Assembly (NCBI GenBank): GCA_025055075.1
Contig: JANWYV010000045.1
Coordinates: 114,414 to 178,413 of the forward strand
DNA: 64,000 bases
Direction of reading: 5' to 3'
Origin: Blastocatellia bacterium
Lineage (GTDB): Bacteria; Acidobacteriota; Blastocatellia; HR10
Part shown: piece by piece, positions 43,797 to 56,931 of the stretch
Position numbering within the stretch: position 1 is the stretch's first letter
How the letters are laid out: every line of letters starts with the position of its first letter
Notes under the pieces: generated by a model
Databases searched by the model: none
What the model was told of the DNA's origin: nothing
What the model saw: the letters and a program-made list of their open reading frames with translations, nothing else
Translations under genes and position numbers: made by a program

Positions 43797-45011
43797 TCAG
43801 GCTCCTGCGAGCCGATTGGGCGCTGTTCGGATAGGACACGTTCTCACCGATCCGCCTCCAGAGGCCGAGCAGTCCACGCCATGGGCGTTAATGGGTAAGC
43901 CCGTTCCTCCTCCGGCCGGTCCGGCGCAGTTCGATCCCGTCGCTTCGGGACACGTCGTATTGCCCGGAGCAGGATTCTCGGCTGAGTCCGGTCCCGTACT
44001 CGCTCCCCAATAATTGTTCCGCGCATCCAGCGTATAGGTCCCCGTGACGAAGCTGAGTCCTTCGGCCCCTGCCGCCCGACAAGCGCCCAAGCTCGTGCAC
44101 GTGATGTTGTTATCGTTGATCACCGGCGGGGTCCCGCTTGTCGCCACCGTCGTATCCACGGCGATCCCGATCCGATTATCCTGAAGATGGTTGGCCAGGA
44201 TCTTACTCCCGGGCGCTCCATCCACGATGATCCCTGTGCCGAAGTTCAGGATCGTATTGCGCTGTACAACGACTCCATTGCTGCCCGGATTGAGGAGGAT
44301 GCCAACGGCCCCTAGTCCAAGGTCTCCTCCATCCAGGACGTTTCGCTCGATGATGACCGAGCTTCCCGGCGGAATATCCGACACGATGATCCCGGCCGTC
44401 ACATCGCTGCCGATGCGATTTCCTCGTACGATCGCTTGGAGAGGCGAAGTGCTCCGGCCATCGATGAGAATAGCAGCGCTCACCAATTGATTCGTGATTT
44501 GGTTCCCTTGGATGAGGAATGGTCCCCCGGATTCATTCATCAAGGCGATGCCGGAGAAGAGCGCCGACTGATTACGCCCAATCAGCCGGCAATTGCGCAC
44601 TGTCAGGGGAATCCCACTCTCCCCAGAGAGGATGCCGTAGCACCCGGATGGAACCTCGATGTTCAACCCGACGATTTGAACGTGGCCTCGTCGCCCCCGT
44701 GCGTCGATTACCGCTTGATTGGGCGGGCACGTCCCCACCGAGATGACTGCAGGAATGCCACCATTTACCCTCCCAAGGAGAGTGATCCCACCGGGGGCCA
44801 GAGCGAGACTCACGGCGCCTTCGACTCTCCCTGCAATGAGCAACGTATCCCCATTTCGGGATTGCGCCAGTGCCTCATTCACCGTCGGATACGTTCGCCG
44901 CAGCCGAGGATTGTAGACGCTCCCTGTCCCCTGCGTGAAGACGAGAGCTGGAAGCACGAATCCTCCGAGAATCCCGATCGTGAGAAACCACTGAAACGCA
45001 CGTGACCGCAT
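43797..45011 (-). CDS. Exported right-handed beta-helix protein
   Basis: This is a 404-residue protein. Start 45011 lies 8 bases from AAAGGAGGT; ATG 45017 would be too close. The signal peptide is RAFQWFLTIGILGGFVLPAL, then VFTQG. The rest is a parallel beta-helix of the NosD/PbH1 type, with recurring strand turns such as GIALMNESGGPFLIQGNQIT, LIDGRSTSPLQAIVRGNRIG, IIVSDIPPGSSVIIERNVLD, GVVVQRNTILNFGTGIIVDG and KILANHLQDNRIGIAVDTTV. These folds often bind or cleave polysaccharide, but no catalytic residues are evident. Transcription probably starts near 45166, leaving a long leader of about 155 bases. Confidence 0.85.
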   Translation of the reverse strand: MRSRAFQWFLTIGILGGFVLPALVFTQGTGSVYNPRLRRTYPTVNEALAQSRNGDTLLIAGRVEGAVSLALAPGGITLLGRVNGGIPAVISVGTCPPNQAVIDARGRRGHVQIVGLNIEVPSGCYGILSGESGIPLTVRNCRLIGRNQSALFSGIALMNESGGPFLIQGNQITNQLVSAAILIDGRSTSPLQAIVRGNRIGSDVTAGIIVSDIPPGSSVIIERNVLDGGDLGLGAVGILLNPGSNGVVVQRNTILNFGTGIIVDGAPGSKILANHLQDNRIGIAVDTTVATSGTPPVINDNNITCTSLGACRAAGAEGLSFVTGTYTLDARNNYWGASTGPDSAENPAPGNTTCPEATGSNCAGPAGGGTGLPINAHGVDCSASGGGSVRTCPIRTAPNRLAGA

Positions 45012-45172
45012 GATCATCCACCTCCTTTCCGAAAAGATCCCCTCGCTCTCTCACGAGCCGCCCGCATGCGCAGACCGCCTGAGAGTTCGCTCGAACTGGC
45101 TCTCGAATTGCGGACGAAAGCCCCGCCTCGAGGACGACTTATCAAAGAACGCGCGTGATCATCGCTAGGGCG

Positions 45173-45201
45173 AGTATAGCCGAAGCGAAAAGCTTCGTCA
45201 A
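45173..45201 (-). promoter_or_regulatory. Promoter of the beta-helix gene, spacer contains a hairpin
   Basis: On the minus strand TTGACG (45201-45196, five of six) and TATACT (45178-45173, five of six) are 17 bp apart. The spacer is largely an inverted repeat: CGAAGC, five A-rich bases, GCTTCG (45181-45197). A protein recognising that repeat would cover the -35/-10 spacer. The plus-strand tRNA promoter begins 52 bp away, so the two transcripts diverge. Confidence 0.65.
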
Positions 45202-45252
45202 GCTGAGGCTGAGCTCCTCTCATCCCCAGCCTCCAAGGTCGCCGAGGCGTGG

Positions 45253-45282
45253 TTGACAATTCGCAGGGATGAGGCATATGAT
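45253..45282 (+). promoter_or_regulatory. Promoter of the tRNA-Pro/acyP/apt/tRNA-Arg unit
   Basis: A perfect TTGACA (45253-45258) and TATGAT (45277-45282, five of six) are 18 bp apart. The predicted start near 45289 lies 8 bases before the mature 5' end of tRNA-Pro (45297), as expected for a tRNA transcript trimmed by RNase P. No further promoter is obvious before the two protein genes or the second tRNA. Confidence 0.75.
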
Positions 45283-45296
45283 TTTGAATCTGCTTT

Positions 45297-45374
45297 CGGG
45301 GCGTAGCTCAGCCTGGTGAGAGCGCACGGTTCGGGACCGTGAGGTCGGTGGTTCAAATCCACTCGCCCCGACCA
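45297..45374 (+). tRNA. tRNA-Pro (anticodon CGG)
   Basis: A full cloverleaf is readable: acceptor CGGGGCG pairs with CGCCCCG, D stem GCTC/GAGC, anticodon stem CACGG/CCGTG around loop TTCGGGA (anticodon CGG, reading CCG), and T arm with TTCAAAT. The C1-G72 pair is the bacterial tRNA-Pro identity feature. The 3' CCA is encoded. Acylphosphatase begins 7 bp downstream, so the tRNA heads a mixed tRNA/mRNA transcript. Confidence 0.97.
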
Positions 45375-45381
45375 GTTTCTT

Positions 45382-45657
45382 ATGCACATCGCGCGCCGCT
45401 TTTTGATCAGTGGGATTGTGCAAGGTGTGGGCTATCGGTATTTCGCCCTTCGGGCGGCGGAACGCCATGGAATCGTGGGCTATGCGCGCAATTTGCCGGA
45501 TGGGCGCGTGGAGGTCGTCGCCGAGGGCGATCCCGAAGCCATGGAGGCCTTCAAGCGCGAGTTGCACCGCGGCCCAGCAGCGGCTCGCGTGACGCATATC
45601 GCCGAAGAGATCTTGGAGCCGACGGGCCGCTATCGCCATTTCGGCATCGCATATTGA
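45382..45657 (+). CDS. acyP: Acylphosphatase
   Basis: This 91-residue enzyme hydrolyses acyl phosphates such as carbamoyl or acetyl phosphate. The catalytic arginine is in ISGIVQGVGYRYFALRAAER and the catalytic asparagine in VGYARNLPDGRVEVVAEGD. Length and fold signature are complete. ATG 45382 lies 7 bp after tRNA-Pro and has no clear ribosome-binding site, so its translation signal is unusual; the upstream tRNA must be processed out of the same transcript. apt follows 33 bp downstream. Confidence 0.95.
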   Translation: MHIARRFLISGIVQGVGYRYFALRAAERHGIVGYARNLPDGRVEVVAEGDPEAMEAFKRELHRGPAAARVTHIAEEILEPTGRYRHFGIAY

Positions 45658-45690
45658 GAAGGCCTCTTCATGACCGGAGGAGCGACGTGC

Positions 45691-46212
45691 ATGGAAAAAC
45701 TCAAACGTTTGATTCGAGAGATTCCGGATTTCCCCAAGCCAGGCATCCTCTTTTACGACATCACGACGCTTTTGAAAGATCCGGAGGGATTCCGCACGAC
45801 TGTGGATCTGCTCTCGGAAGCGTTCGCGGGCGAACGCGTGGATCGCGTCGTCGGGATCGAGGCGCGCGGCTTCATCTTCGCCCCAGCCCTGGCCTATAAG
45901 CTCGGGGCCGGTTTCATCCCCATGCGCAAGTCGAACAAGCTTCCGGCTCCTACGGAGAGCGTGACCTACACGCTCGAATACGGGACCGACCGTTTGGAGA
46001 TTCACAAGGATGCCATCGAGCCGGGACATCGCGTCCTGATCATTGACGATCTTCTGGCGACGGGAGGGACGGCGAAAGCAGCGATCGAGCTGGTGGAAAA
46101 GCTCGGCGGTCAGGTCATCGGCGTGGGATTCGTCATCGAGTTGGAGTTCCTCAAAGGGCGCGAGCGTTTGGCTGGCTATCGCGTCGTCTCCCTGCTAAAA
46201 TACCCGTCCTGA
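45691..46212 (+). CDS. apt: Adenine phosphoribosyltransferase
   Basis: This 173-residue purine salvage enzyme makes AMP from adenine and PRPP. Start 45691 follows GGAGGAG by 8 bases; an upstream ATG (45670) would add a non-conserved extension. Motifs are [40 protein letters not shown] and the PRPP loop [20 protein letters not shown]. Length and motifs are normal. The tRNA-Arg gene begins 5 bp after the stop codon. Confidence 0.96.
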   Translation: MEKLKRLIREIPDFPKPGILFYDITTLLKDPEGFRTTVDLLSEAFAGERVDRVVGIEARGFIFAPALAYKLGAGFIPMRKSNKLPAPTESVTYTLEYGTDRLEIHKDAIEPGHRVLIIDDLLATGGTAKAAIELVEKLGGQVIGVGFVIELEFLKGRERLAGYRVVSLLKYPS

Positions 46213-46216
46213 TGAT

Positions 46217-46290
46217 GCTCCCGTAGCTCAGTTGGATAGAGCGAGCGCCTCCTAAGCGCTAGGCCGCAGGTTCGATTCCTGCCGGGAGCA
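46217..46290 (+). tRNA. tRNA-Arg (anticodon CCT)
   Basis: Acceptor GCTCCCG pairs with CGGGAGC, D stem GCTC/GAGC, anticodon stem AGCGC/GCGCT around loop CTCCTAA (anticodon CCT, reading AGG), T stem GCAGG/CCTGC. The discriminator is A, and the next bases are CTT, so CCA is not encoded here, unlike the upstream tRNA-Pro. It begins 5 bp after apt and ends 3 bp before the convergent glmS stop codon. Confidence 0.97.
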
Positions 46291-46292
46291 CT

Positions 46293-48158
46293 TCACTCCA
46301 CAGTGACCGATTTGGCCAAGTTTCTCGGCTGATCCACGTCGCAGCCGCGCCGGACGGCGATCTGATAGGCGAGAAGCTGCAAGGGTAGGATTGCCAGAAG
46401 CGGCATCACCCATCGGGACGCAGCGGGGACCGTCAGCACCTCCGCTTCAGCATCTTCTCGACACGCCCGAAGGGCCTCCTCATCCATCTCCTGCACAATG
46501 GCGAGCGCTGGTGCCCCTCGGGCCCGTACCTCGAGCAAATTGGCGAATGTCTTCTCATAGAGCACCCGCCCCAGCTCCTCCCCTCGATCATAGGCCGCCA
46601 GCACCACGACTGGCACTTGGTCATCCAACAGTGCATTCGCCCCGTGTTTCATCTCTCCAGCCGCACACCCTTCGGCATGGATATAACTCAGCTCCTTCAG
46701 CTTCAACGCTCCTTCTAGCGCGATGGGATACAATAGGCCTCGCCCCAGATAGAGCGCATTCCTGGCTGCCGAAAAGCGTCGGGCCACAGTCTCGACCTCT
46801 CGCTCTCGCTCCAATACCCGTTCCATCCGAATCGGCAGACGAGCAAGCTCCTCAAGCACCTGCCGTACTTTTTCTGGAGAGAGCACGCCTCGCTCGCGCC
46901 CCAGCTTCAGGGCCAGAAGCACTAGCACGACGAGCTGCGTCGTGAACGTCTTGGTCGCGGCCACCCCGATCTCTGGGCCCGCTCGCGTGTAGAGAACCCC
47001 CTCGACCTCTTGCGTGATCGTCGAACCCAAGACGTTCGTCAGAGCAAACACTCGCACCCCCTGTTGCCGCGCCTCCCGCACCGCCCCTAACGTATCGGCT
47101 GTCTCCCCTGATTGCGTAATGGCCAGAAGCAGCGTCTTCTCCCGCAGCACCGGACGCCGGTATCGAAACTCGCTCGAAAGCTCTGCCTCCACGCGAATCC
47201 GCGCCGCTTCCTCCAGCAGATATTTCCCCACTAGACCCGCATGAAAGCTCGTCCCGCACGCCACGATGATGATCTCCTCGGCTTCCCTGAACGCCTCTTC
47301 GATCTCCTCTCCGAACGCGATCCCCCCCGACGCTGCATCTGCATATGCACTCATCGTCTCTCGCACCGCTCGCGGCTGCTCGTGAATCTCCTTGAGCATG
47401 AAATGGCGATATCCCCCTCGCTCCACCAAGATCGGATCCCACAGGATCGGCTGCACCCGCAGTGGACGCTCGTGACCCATGCTGTCCAGCACCTGCACCT
47501 TCTGTGGCGTCAAAAGCGCCAACTCCCCATCCTCCAGCACATGCATCCGCCGCGTGAAGGGCAAAAGGGCGGGAATATCCGAAGCCACCCAACACTCCCC
47601 TTCCCCTAAGCCCACTACCAGTGGCGCTCCTCGTCGCAAGGCCACAATCGTCCCCGGTTCTTGAGCCGAAATCAACGCCAGCGCGAAAACCCCTTGAAGC
47701 CGCTCAGCGGTCCGACGCACGGCTTCCCGAAGCGGGACCTCCCGCAGCTCTTCCTCAACCAAATGAACGATGACCTCCGTATCCGTCTCCGATCTGAAGC
47801 GATGGCCCCGTCCCTCCAATTCCCGTCGCACGGAGAGATAGTTCTCGATGATGCCGTTGTGCACAACGGCTACCCGACCCGTGCAATCTCGATGCGGATG
47901 GGCATTCTCCTCGCTCGGGCGCCCATGCGTCGCCCAACGCGTGTGCCCGATTCCCGAGGTTCCTTCCACCTGGTGGCCGCGCAACGCTTCTTCTAACCGA
48001 TCCACCTTCCCCTGAGCTCGATAGACCTGGATCCGCCCTTCGGCATCGGACACAGCGATTCCTGCCGAATCGTATCCTCGATACTCCAATCGCTTCAACC
48101 CTTCCAGCAGAAGGATCGCCGCTGGGCGCGTTCCCGTGTAGCCGATGATCCCACACAT
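46293..48158 (-). CDS. glmS: Glutamine--fructose-6-phosphate aminotransferase (isomerizing)
   Basis: This 621-residue enzyme makes glucosamine-6-phosphate, the first committed step to UDP-GlcNAc. Start 48158 exposes the catalytic Cys at position 2 in MCGIIGYTGTRPAA; an upstream in-frame ATG (48212) would bury it. The glutaminase domain continues with SGIGHTRWATHGRPSEENAH. Two SIS sugar-isomerase domains follow, with IVACGTSFHAGLVGKYLLEE, TQSGETADTLGAVREARQQG, LGRGLLYPIALEGALKLKEL and EMKHGANALLDDQVP. It probably supplies amino sugar to the wall and to the adjacent polysaccharide locus. No glmS ribozyme is seen in the short leader. Confidence 0.97.
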   Translation of the reverse strand: MCGIIGYTGTRPAAILLLEGLKRLEYRGYDSAGIAVSDAEGRIQVYRAQGKVDRLEEALRGHQVEGTSGIGHTRWATHGRPSEENAHPHRDCTGRVAVVHNGIIENYLSVRRELEGRGHRFRSETDTEVIVHLVEEELREVPLREAVRRTAERLQGVFALALISAQEPGTIVALRRGAPLVVGLGEGECWVASDIPALLPFTRRMHVLEDGELALLTPQKVQVLDSMGHERPLRVQPILWDPILVERGGYRHFMLKEIHEQPRAVRETMSAYADAASGGIAFGEEIEEAFREAEEIIIVACGTSFHAGLVGKYLLEEAARIRVEAELSSEFRYRRPVLREKTLLLAITQSGETADTLGAVREARQQGVRVFALTNVLGSTITQEVEGVLYTRAGPEIGVAATKTFTTQLVVLVLLALKLGRERGVLSPEKVRQVLEELARLPIRMERVLEREREVETVARRFSAARNALYLGRGLLYPIALEGALKLKELSYIHAEGCAAGEMKHGANALLDDQVPVVVLAAYDRGEELGRVLYEKTFANLLEVRARGAPALAIVQEMDEEALRACREDAEAEVLTVPAASRWVMPLLAILPLQLLAYQIAVRRGCDVDQPRNLAKSVTVE

Positions 48159-48182
48159 CGTCCCGATGTCGAGAAGACATTC

Positions 48183-48212
48183 ACCATAAGAGGGGGTCGG
48201 CTGAAGTGTCAA
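48183..48212 (-). promoter_or_regulatory. glmS promoter
   Basis: On the minus strand a perfect TTGACA (48212-48207) and TATGGT (48188-48183, four of six) are 18 bp apart. The start would be near 48176, about 18 bases before ATG 48158. This separates glmS transcription from the epimerase gene upstream, which ends 52 bp before the -35. Confidence 0.65.
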
Positions 48213-48263
48213 GCAAGAAGGCGAGTGGGGTCTCGCGCGACTATGAGGGAAGGCGCGCGGCGT

Positions 48264-49277
48264 TCAAACGCGCGATGGGGACATGGCGTGCGCGAGATCT
48301 CGCTTCAACGTGCCCTCGAACTGGCGATAGTAGGCGATCACCCGCCGCAAAATCTCTTCCAATCGAACGGCAGGCTGATACCCCATCAGCGCTCGAATCT
48401 TCGTCAGATCGGGCACGCGCCGCCGCATATCCTCGAAGCCATCGCCATAGGCGCGGTCGTAGGGGACGAAGATGATGGGAGAAGCACTTCCGGTCAGAGA
48501 TTTCACTCGGTGGGCGACGTCAATGATCCGCACTTCTTCATCACTACCGACGTTGAAGATTTGACCGACGGCCCCCGGATGTTCGGCCAAGGCCACGAGC
48601 GCCCGCACCGTATCCCCCACCCAACAGAAGCTGCGCGTTTGCTGCCCATCTCCGTACACGGTGATGGGTTCCCCCCGTAAGGCCTGTCGGACGAACGTCG
48701 GGATGACCATCCCGTAGCGATCCGTCTGCCTCGGCCCGACCGTGTTGAACAAACGCGCGATCACAACTGGCACCTCGTGCTTCTGCCAATACGCTAAGGC
48801 GAGAAACTCCCCCAGAGCTTTCGAGCACGCGTATCCCCACCGAGAACGCCAAGGCGCCCCCAAGATCAAATCATCATCCTCGCGAAATGGCACCCGCGCG
48901 GCCTTGCCATATACCTCGCTCGTCGAGGTGAAGACCACCTTCTTCCTTTTCGGCGCGGACAACTCCAGAATAATTTCCGTCGCGCGCATGTTTGTCTCGA
49001 TCGCCCGAACGGGATCCTCGACAACTAATTTCACTCCCACTACCGCCGCCAGGTGGAAGATCACATCCGCCCAGTCTACCAATGCTGCCATGAGCCGACG
49101 GTTCAAGACCGTGTCAATGACGCATTGGAACCGAGCTTCTGATCGCAACGGTTCAATATTCTCAATGCTCCCGGTCGAAAGATCATCAACGACGGTCACC
49201 GCATGACCTGCGCGCAGCAATTCTTCCGCCAAGTGAGAACCGATGAATCCTGCTCCTCCCGTGATCAAGTACCGCAT
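48264..49277 (-). CDS. NAD-dependent nucleotide-sugar epimerase/dehydratase
   Basis: This 337-residue short-chain dehydrogenase starts MRYLITGGAGFIGSHLAEEL with the Rossmann GxxGxxG. Further motifs are LAAVVGVKLVVEDPVRAIET, the catalytic region FTSTSEVYGKAARVPF, YxxxK in WGYACSKALGEFLALAYWQK and RLFNTVGPRQTDRYGMVIPT. The last third (FCWVGDTVRALVALAEHPGA) is typical of UDP-sugar enzymes. A UDP-glucose 4-epimerase or UDP-glucuronate decarboxylase is likely; the substrate is not decided. It is the last gene of the minus-strand polysaccharide locus and has its own candidate promoter. Confidence 0.88.
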   Translation of the reverse strand: MRYLITGGAGFIGSHLAEELLRAGHAVTVVDDLSTGSIENIEPLRSEARFQCVIDTVLNRRLMAALVDWADVIFHLAAVVGVKLVVEDPVRAIETNMRATEIILELSAPKRKKVVFTSTSEVYGKAARVPFREDDDLILGAPWRSRWGYACSKALGEFLALAYWQKHEVPVVIARLFNTVGPRQTDRYGMVIPTFVRQALRGEPITVYGDGQQTRSFCWVGDTVRALVALAEHPGAVGQIFNVGSDEEVRIIDVAHRVKSLTGSASPIIFVPYDRAYGDGFEDMRRRVPDLTKIRALMGYQPAVRLEEILRRVIAYYRQFEGTLKRDLAHAMSPSRV

Positions 49278-49310
49278 ATCCGCACGTTCTCCTCCGTCAA
49301 AAGGATGCAA

Positions 49311-49339
49311 AGATTAGCACACCTGTGAGGCGCTGGCAA
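49311..49339 (-). promoter_or_regulatory. Candidate promoter of the epimerase gene at 48264-49277
   Basis: TTGCCA (49339-49334, five of six) and TAATCT (49316-49311, three of six) are 17 bp apart on the minus strand, with the -10 ending 34 bases ahead of ATG 49277 and GGAGGAG in between. The -10 is weak, so this is a tentative call. Confidence 0.4.
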
Positions 49340-49424
49340 TCGGACATGCGCCGTATCTTTCTCCTGCTCGGGATCGCATTGGACCGAAGCATCATCTCCA
49401 CTCGCTCTCCCTTCCGCTCACCGG

Positions 49425-50631
49425 TCAGCGGCACCGATGGCGATGGGCATCATCCCGCACGCGCTCGAAGATTCTCGCCAACTGATCTCGGATTTTCGCC
49501 GGATCATGGACAGCCAGATACCGCTGTCGCGCGTTCTCCTGAAATCGCCGGAGCAGATCGAGATTGGTGATCAAGGCCTCGAGCCGCTCGATCAATCCAC
49601 GGACATCTTCGGGGGCGATGAGGAATCCCACCTCGGCATCCGGGAAAAGCTCCGGCATCGGATCGAAGTTCGAGATGACGATGGCGCACCGATGAGCCAT
49701 CGCCTCGACGGGCGCGATACCGTATGTGTCCGCATGCGTGGGCGAGACGAAAAGGTCAGCTTCCCGCATCAGTTCGAATATTCGCTCATGAGACAGTGGG
49801 GGATGGATCCGAATTCCCCACGCCTCTGGCGGAACGTCTGTCCCGAGGAATCGCCGCCAAGTCTTCCTACCGAGAACGCGCGTCACGACATCGAGCCGAA
49901 GGGACGAATACTTTCGCCTCAATTCGCCATAGGCCCGCAGCAGCTCCGGTAATCCCTTGAGCACGGGGTCTAGCCCGACGAAAAGCAATCGAATGATTCC
50001 ATCTCGCTGCGAAGGCTTCATCTCGGGGATCGTCGAAGGGACGAAGACGGGAACCGGAACGACGTGGACTTTCCCCTCCAGCTCCGGACACCATCGCAGA
50101 AGGGTTTGGGCTCCAGATTCCGTCGCGATCAACACGGCTTGCGCCCTAGGCCCAAGGACGCGATAGAGGAAGATGACGTCCTCGAGCGGCCACTGCCCGC
50201 GGCGCTCATAGTACGCCGCGGGGGCGATTCCCTGCGAACTCCAGATCACCGGAACGCGTGGGTGCGGAAAAGGAAAACAGATGTGCGAGAGGACGAGATC
50301 AGCCTGGCTCGCTACGGAGCGAGGGAGATAGAGGAGTCGCGCCATCAGCAAAAGGAGGCGCCGCGCGCCCGTTGGCTCCCACGGACGTGCGAGCTTATCG
50401 CACGCTTTTCGTAGAAAGGCTTGTGTCCGTCGCCTCCATGAAGAAGGGAGCATTCGGAAGACGAGACGCTCATCGCTGAGGCGCAGCCAGTTTTGATAGA
50501 ACTTGATGTCTCCCCCGCGCCCCCGTAACTCCTCGGGCGTCGCGTTCAAGAGAACGCGTAACGAATCCTCCCTGGGCTTCGCCCGGGAGCTGGCGTTCTC
50601 TCCCGCGAGGCGCTGGAAGCCGACATGACGC

Positions 50632-50651
<20 letters not shown>
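49425..50651 (-). CDS. Glycosyltransferase family 4
   Basis: This is a 408-residue protein; ATG 50651 fits the overlap with the upstream gene and lies 8 bases after GAGG. The N-terminal half is divergent, with LVLSHICFPFPHPRVPVIWS and SQGIAPAAYYERRGQWPLED. The C-terminal donor-binding half is standard: IRLLFVGLDPVLKGLPELLR, PLSHERIFELMREADLFVSP, and THADTYGIAPVEAMAHRCAI with the conserved glutamate, followed by EVGFLIAPEDVRGLIERLEA. The start overlaps the end of the preceding transferase by 20 bp. Donor and acceptor are unknown. Confidence 0.85.
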
Positions 50652-54547
<3,896 letters not shown>

Positions 54548-54569
<22 letters not shown>

Positions 54570-55771
54570 CGAGCATCCCTCCCCTCTTCCAGCGGGGCTG
54601 GTTCCATCGGCTTCCGGCGGATGACGTCGGTATAGAGGCGCTCCAGTTGCTCTATTGGTGCCTCCCACGAAAGCTCTTCGCGTGACCGAAGCGCTCGTTC
54701 GGCAAACTGTCGTCGCAACGCTTCATCTTGCAGCATGCGCCGCAAGGCGCTCTTCAAGGATTCCTTCTCTGGCTCGATCACGAGCCCGGTGCGTCCTTCA
54801 ACCAGAGAGGCCACTCCACACCGATTCGTCACGATGACGGGCGTACCGCAGACGAGCGCTTCGGCGACCACGTTCCCGAAGTTCTCGTGCATCGAGGGCA
54901 AGACGAGCACATCAGCGTCCACGAGCGCGCTCACGCGTTCGCGACCGTACAGCGGTTCGAGGACGTGAACGGAATTTCGAATTTCCATCCGCGCGATCGT
55001 CCGTTCGATCGCCGCGCGCGTCCCGTCCCCATCATCCGGACCGATGATCAAGAGCCGCGCGTTGGGCAACTGCACTTCGGCGAAGGCTTCGATCAAAAGG
55101 GGAACGTTCTTCTTCACGGCGAGCCGCCCGAGGTAAAGGACCACGCGCTCATCCTCTCCGATCCCCAAATGCGCGCGAAACATCCCGCGCGGCGGCAGCG
55201 GATCGAATTCTGAGAGATCGAGTCCATTTCGGCGCACGACGATCTTCTCTCGAGGGATCCCCCAGGCGATGGCCTCTTCGGCTTCCTGCGCGGCAGTCGC
55301 GATGACGCGAGCCGCATGCGTGAGCAGGGTGCGCCCGAAGAGCCGATCGTACATCCGCTTCTTCCATAAGCTCCGCCCGACCGGCAGAAGCATCCCCATC
55401 GGCTCGACGATATACGGGAGACCGCGCCGTCGAGCCGCCCAACAGACGATGGTCGAGAGGAAATCCCGCACGCCGTAGACGTGGATGAGGTCGAATTGCT
55501 CCAGCTCGCTCAGGTACCGGAGGACATCCGGTTGCACGCCGTCCCATCGGTATCGCACGACCGTGTGGAAGTACACGATACGCACCCCCTCCTCCTCGGC
55601 CACGAGTGTGCGGTCCGACAATCGGCGCCTGGCATCGAGCAAGTTCGAAGCATAGACGGTCACCGCATGCCCGCGGCGCACTAACGCGCGAGCGATATGC
55701 GAGACGGTTTGGCTCATGCCGCCACCAGCCAAAGCAGGAGGGAAACACCGCGTGATCTTCAAAATCCGCAT
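54548..55771 (-). CDS. Glycosyltransferase family 4
   Basis: This is a 407-residue protein. Start 55771 gives MRILKITRCFPPALAGGGMS, the normal N-terminus, and overlaps the preceding gene by 13 bp. The acceptor half includes FDLIHVYGVRDFLSTIVCWA and PYIVEPMGMLLPVGRSLWKK. The donor half has RVVLYLGRLAVKKNVPLLIE, LLIIGPDDGDGTRAAIERTI, ALVDADVLVLPSMHENFGNV and VAEALVCGTPVIVTNRCGVA with the conserved glutamate. It resembles mannosyl- or galactosyltransferases of O-antigen clusters, but the donor is unknown. Confidence 0.9.
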
Positions 55772-56922
55772 CGTCGTCGCGCGGGCAGATGCTCGCTTGA
55801 TCCTTCGAGACGCTCCCGCCGGGGCGCCAGGAGCCCAAGCTCGCTCAAGATCATCGCGAGGTTTTGCCGAAATCGTCCGGGCGTAAACTCGCGCCATGCG
55901 CGCTCGCGCGCCCACGCGCCGAGCATCAACCGTCGGCTCTCATCGCGCAAAAGCTCGAGCACGGCGCGCGCGATCTCCGCCGGATCGGAGGGATCGACGA
56001 GCAGTCCCGTCACCCCATTGAGGACGGCTTCGGCGCTCCCCCCTTCGCGACCGGCGATCGCCGGTTTGCCGAAAGCAGCGGCCTCGAGATAGACGATTCC
56101 GAAGCCCTCTCCTTCGCAGGGATCCATCAGCCGCACCCGACTCGGCATCACGAACAGATCGCAACTGCGGTAATACGCCGGAAGCCAAGCGTCATCCACG
56201 TCGCCGGCGAAATGCACGGTATTCTCCAGCCGCCACTCGCGCGCCAACTGCTCCAATCGCGAGCGATCGTCCCCATCGCCGACGATCACGTAGGCGACTT
56301 CCGGTACAACCTCTCGAACGTGCGCGAGCGCGCGGATCACCATGTCGCAGCCTTTATAGCGCCCCCTTCGCGTCAGGCGACCGACCGTGAGCAATACGCG
56401 TTTGCCGCGAAGCCCGTGACGCTCGATCACGTGCTCTGGAGAGCTGGGCGAGTGCAGGAGTCTCGGATCGAGCGCCGGCGGAAGGAGCCGAATTCTCGCC
56501 GCGCTCACCCCATGCCGATCCCGAAGCCGATCGGCCGTGAACCGACTGACACTGAGGATCGCCGTCGCTTCGCGAAGCGCATACGAAGGCGCCGTTCCCC
56601 ACACTTCATCTCCGTGGGCGAGGACGATGTACGGAATGCCGAACGTCAGCTTCATCAAAGCCGCGACGGGAGCGATCCCCACATGTGTGCACACGACCGC
56701 CGCAGGTCGAAATCGTCCTCCATCGAGGAGCGCGGAGAAGGCGAAGGCTCCTTTCTCCCGCATCCCGGGTGGAAAAGCGCTCTTCCAGAGAAAGCGCACG
56801 CGCACGGCCTCCGGCCCGAACAGCTCGCGAAGGCTTTCCAAGAGAAGATGGGTGTACCGCTGAATCCCTCCGCGCGTATGCGCGTCCGTGGCGAGCACGA
56901 GGATTCGAGATGTTGTCCTCAT
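55759..56922 (-). CDS. Glycosyltransferase family 4
   Basis: This is a 387-residue protein. The N-terminal domain begins RILVLATDAHTRGGIQRYTH, with VVCTHVGIAPVAALMKL and YIVLAHGDEVWGTAPSYALR. The donor half has VLLTVGRLTRRGRYKGCDMV, YVIVGDGDDRSRLEQLAREW, LPAYYRSCDLFVMPSRV and EGEGFGIVYLEAAAFGKPAI. This is a clean GT4 transferase resembling PimB/phosphatidylinositol mannosyltransferase-like enzymes. It lies 9 bp after the membrane protein gene and overlaps the next transferase by 13 bp. Confidence 0.9.
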   Translation of the reverse strand: MRTTSRILVLATDAHTRGGIQRYTHLLLESLRELFGPEAVRVRFLWKSAFPPGMREKGAFAFSALLDGGRFRPAAVVCTHVGIAPVAALMKLTFGIPYIVLAHGDEVWGTAPSYALREATAILSVSRFTADRLRDRHGVSAARIRLLPPALDPRLLHSPSSPEHVIERHGLRGKRVLLTVGRLTRRGRYKGCDMVIRALAHVREVVPEVAYVIVGDGDDRSRLEQLAREWRLENTVHFAGDVDDAWLPAYYRSCDLFVMPSRVRLMDPCEGEGFGIVYLEAAAFGKPAIAGREGGSAEAVLNGVTGLLVDPSDPAEIARAVLELLRDESRRLMLGAWARERAWREFTPGRFRQNLAMILSELGLLAPRRERLEGSSEHLPARRRCGF

Positions 56923-56931
56923 CGCCGCTCC

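Noticed and set aside
48159..48182. glmS ribozyme before glmS
   Set aside because: The predicted leader is about 18 bases, far too short for the ribozyme.
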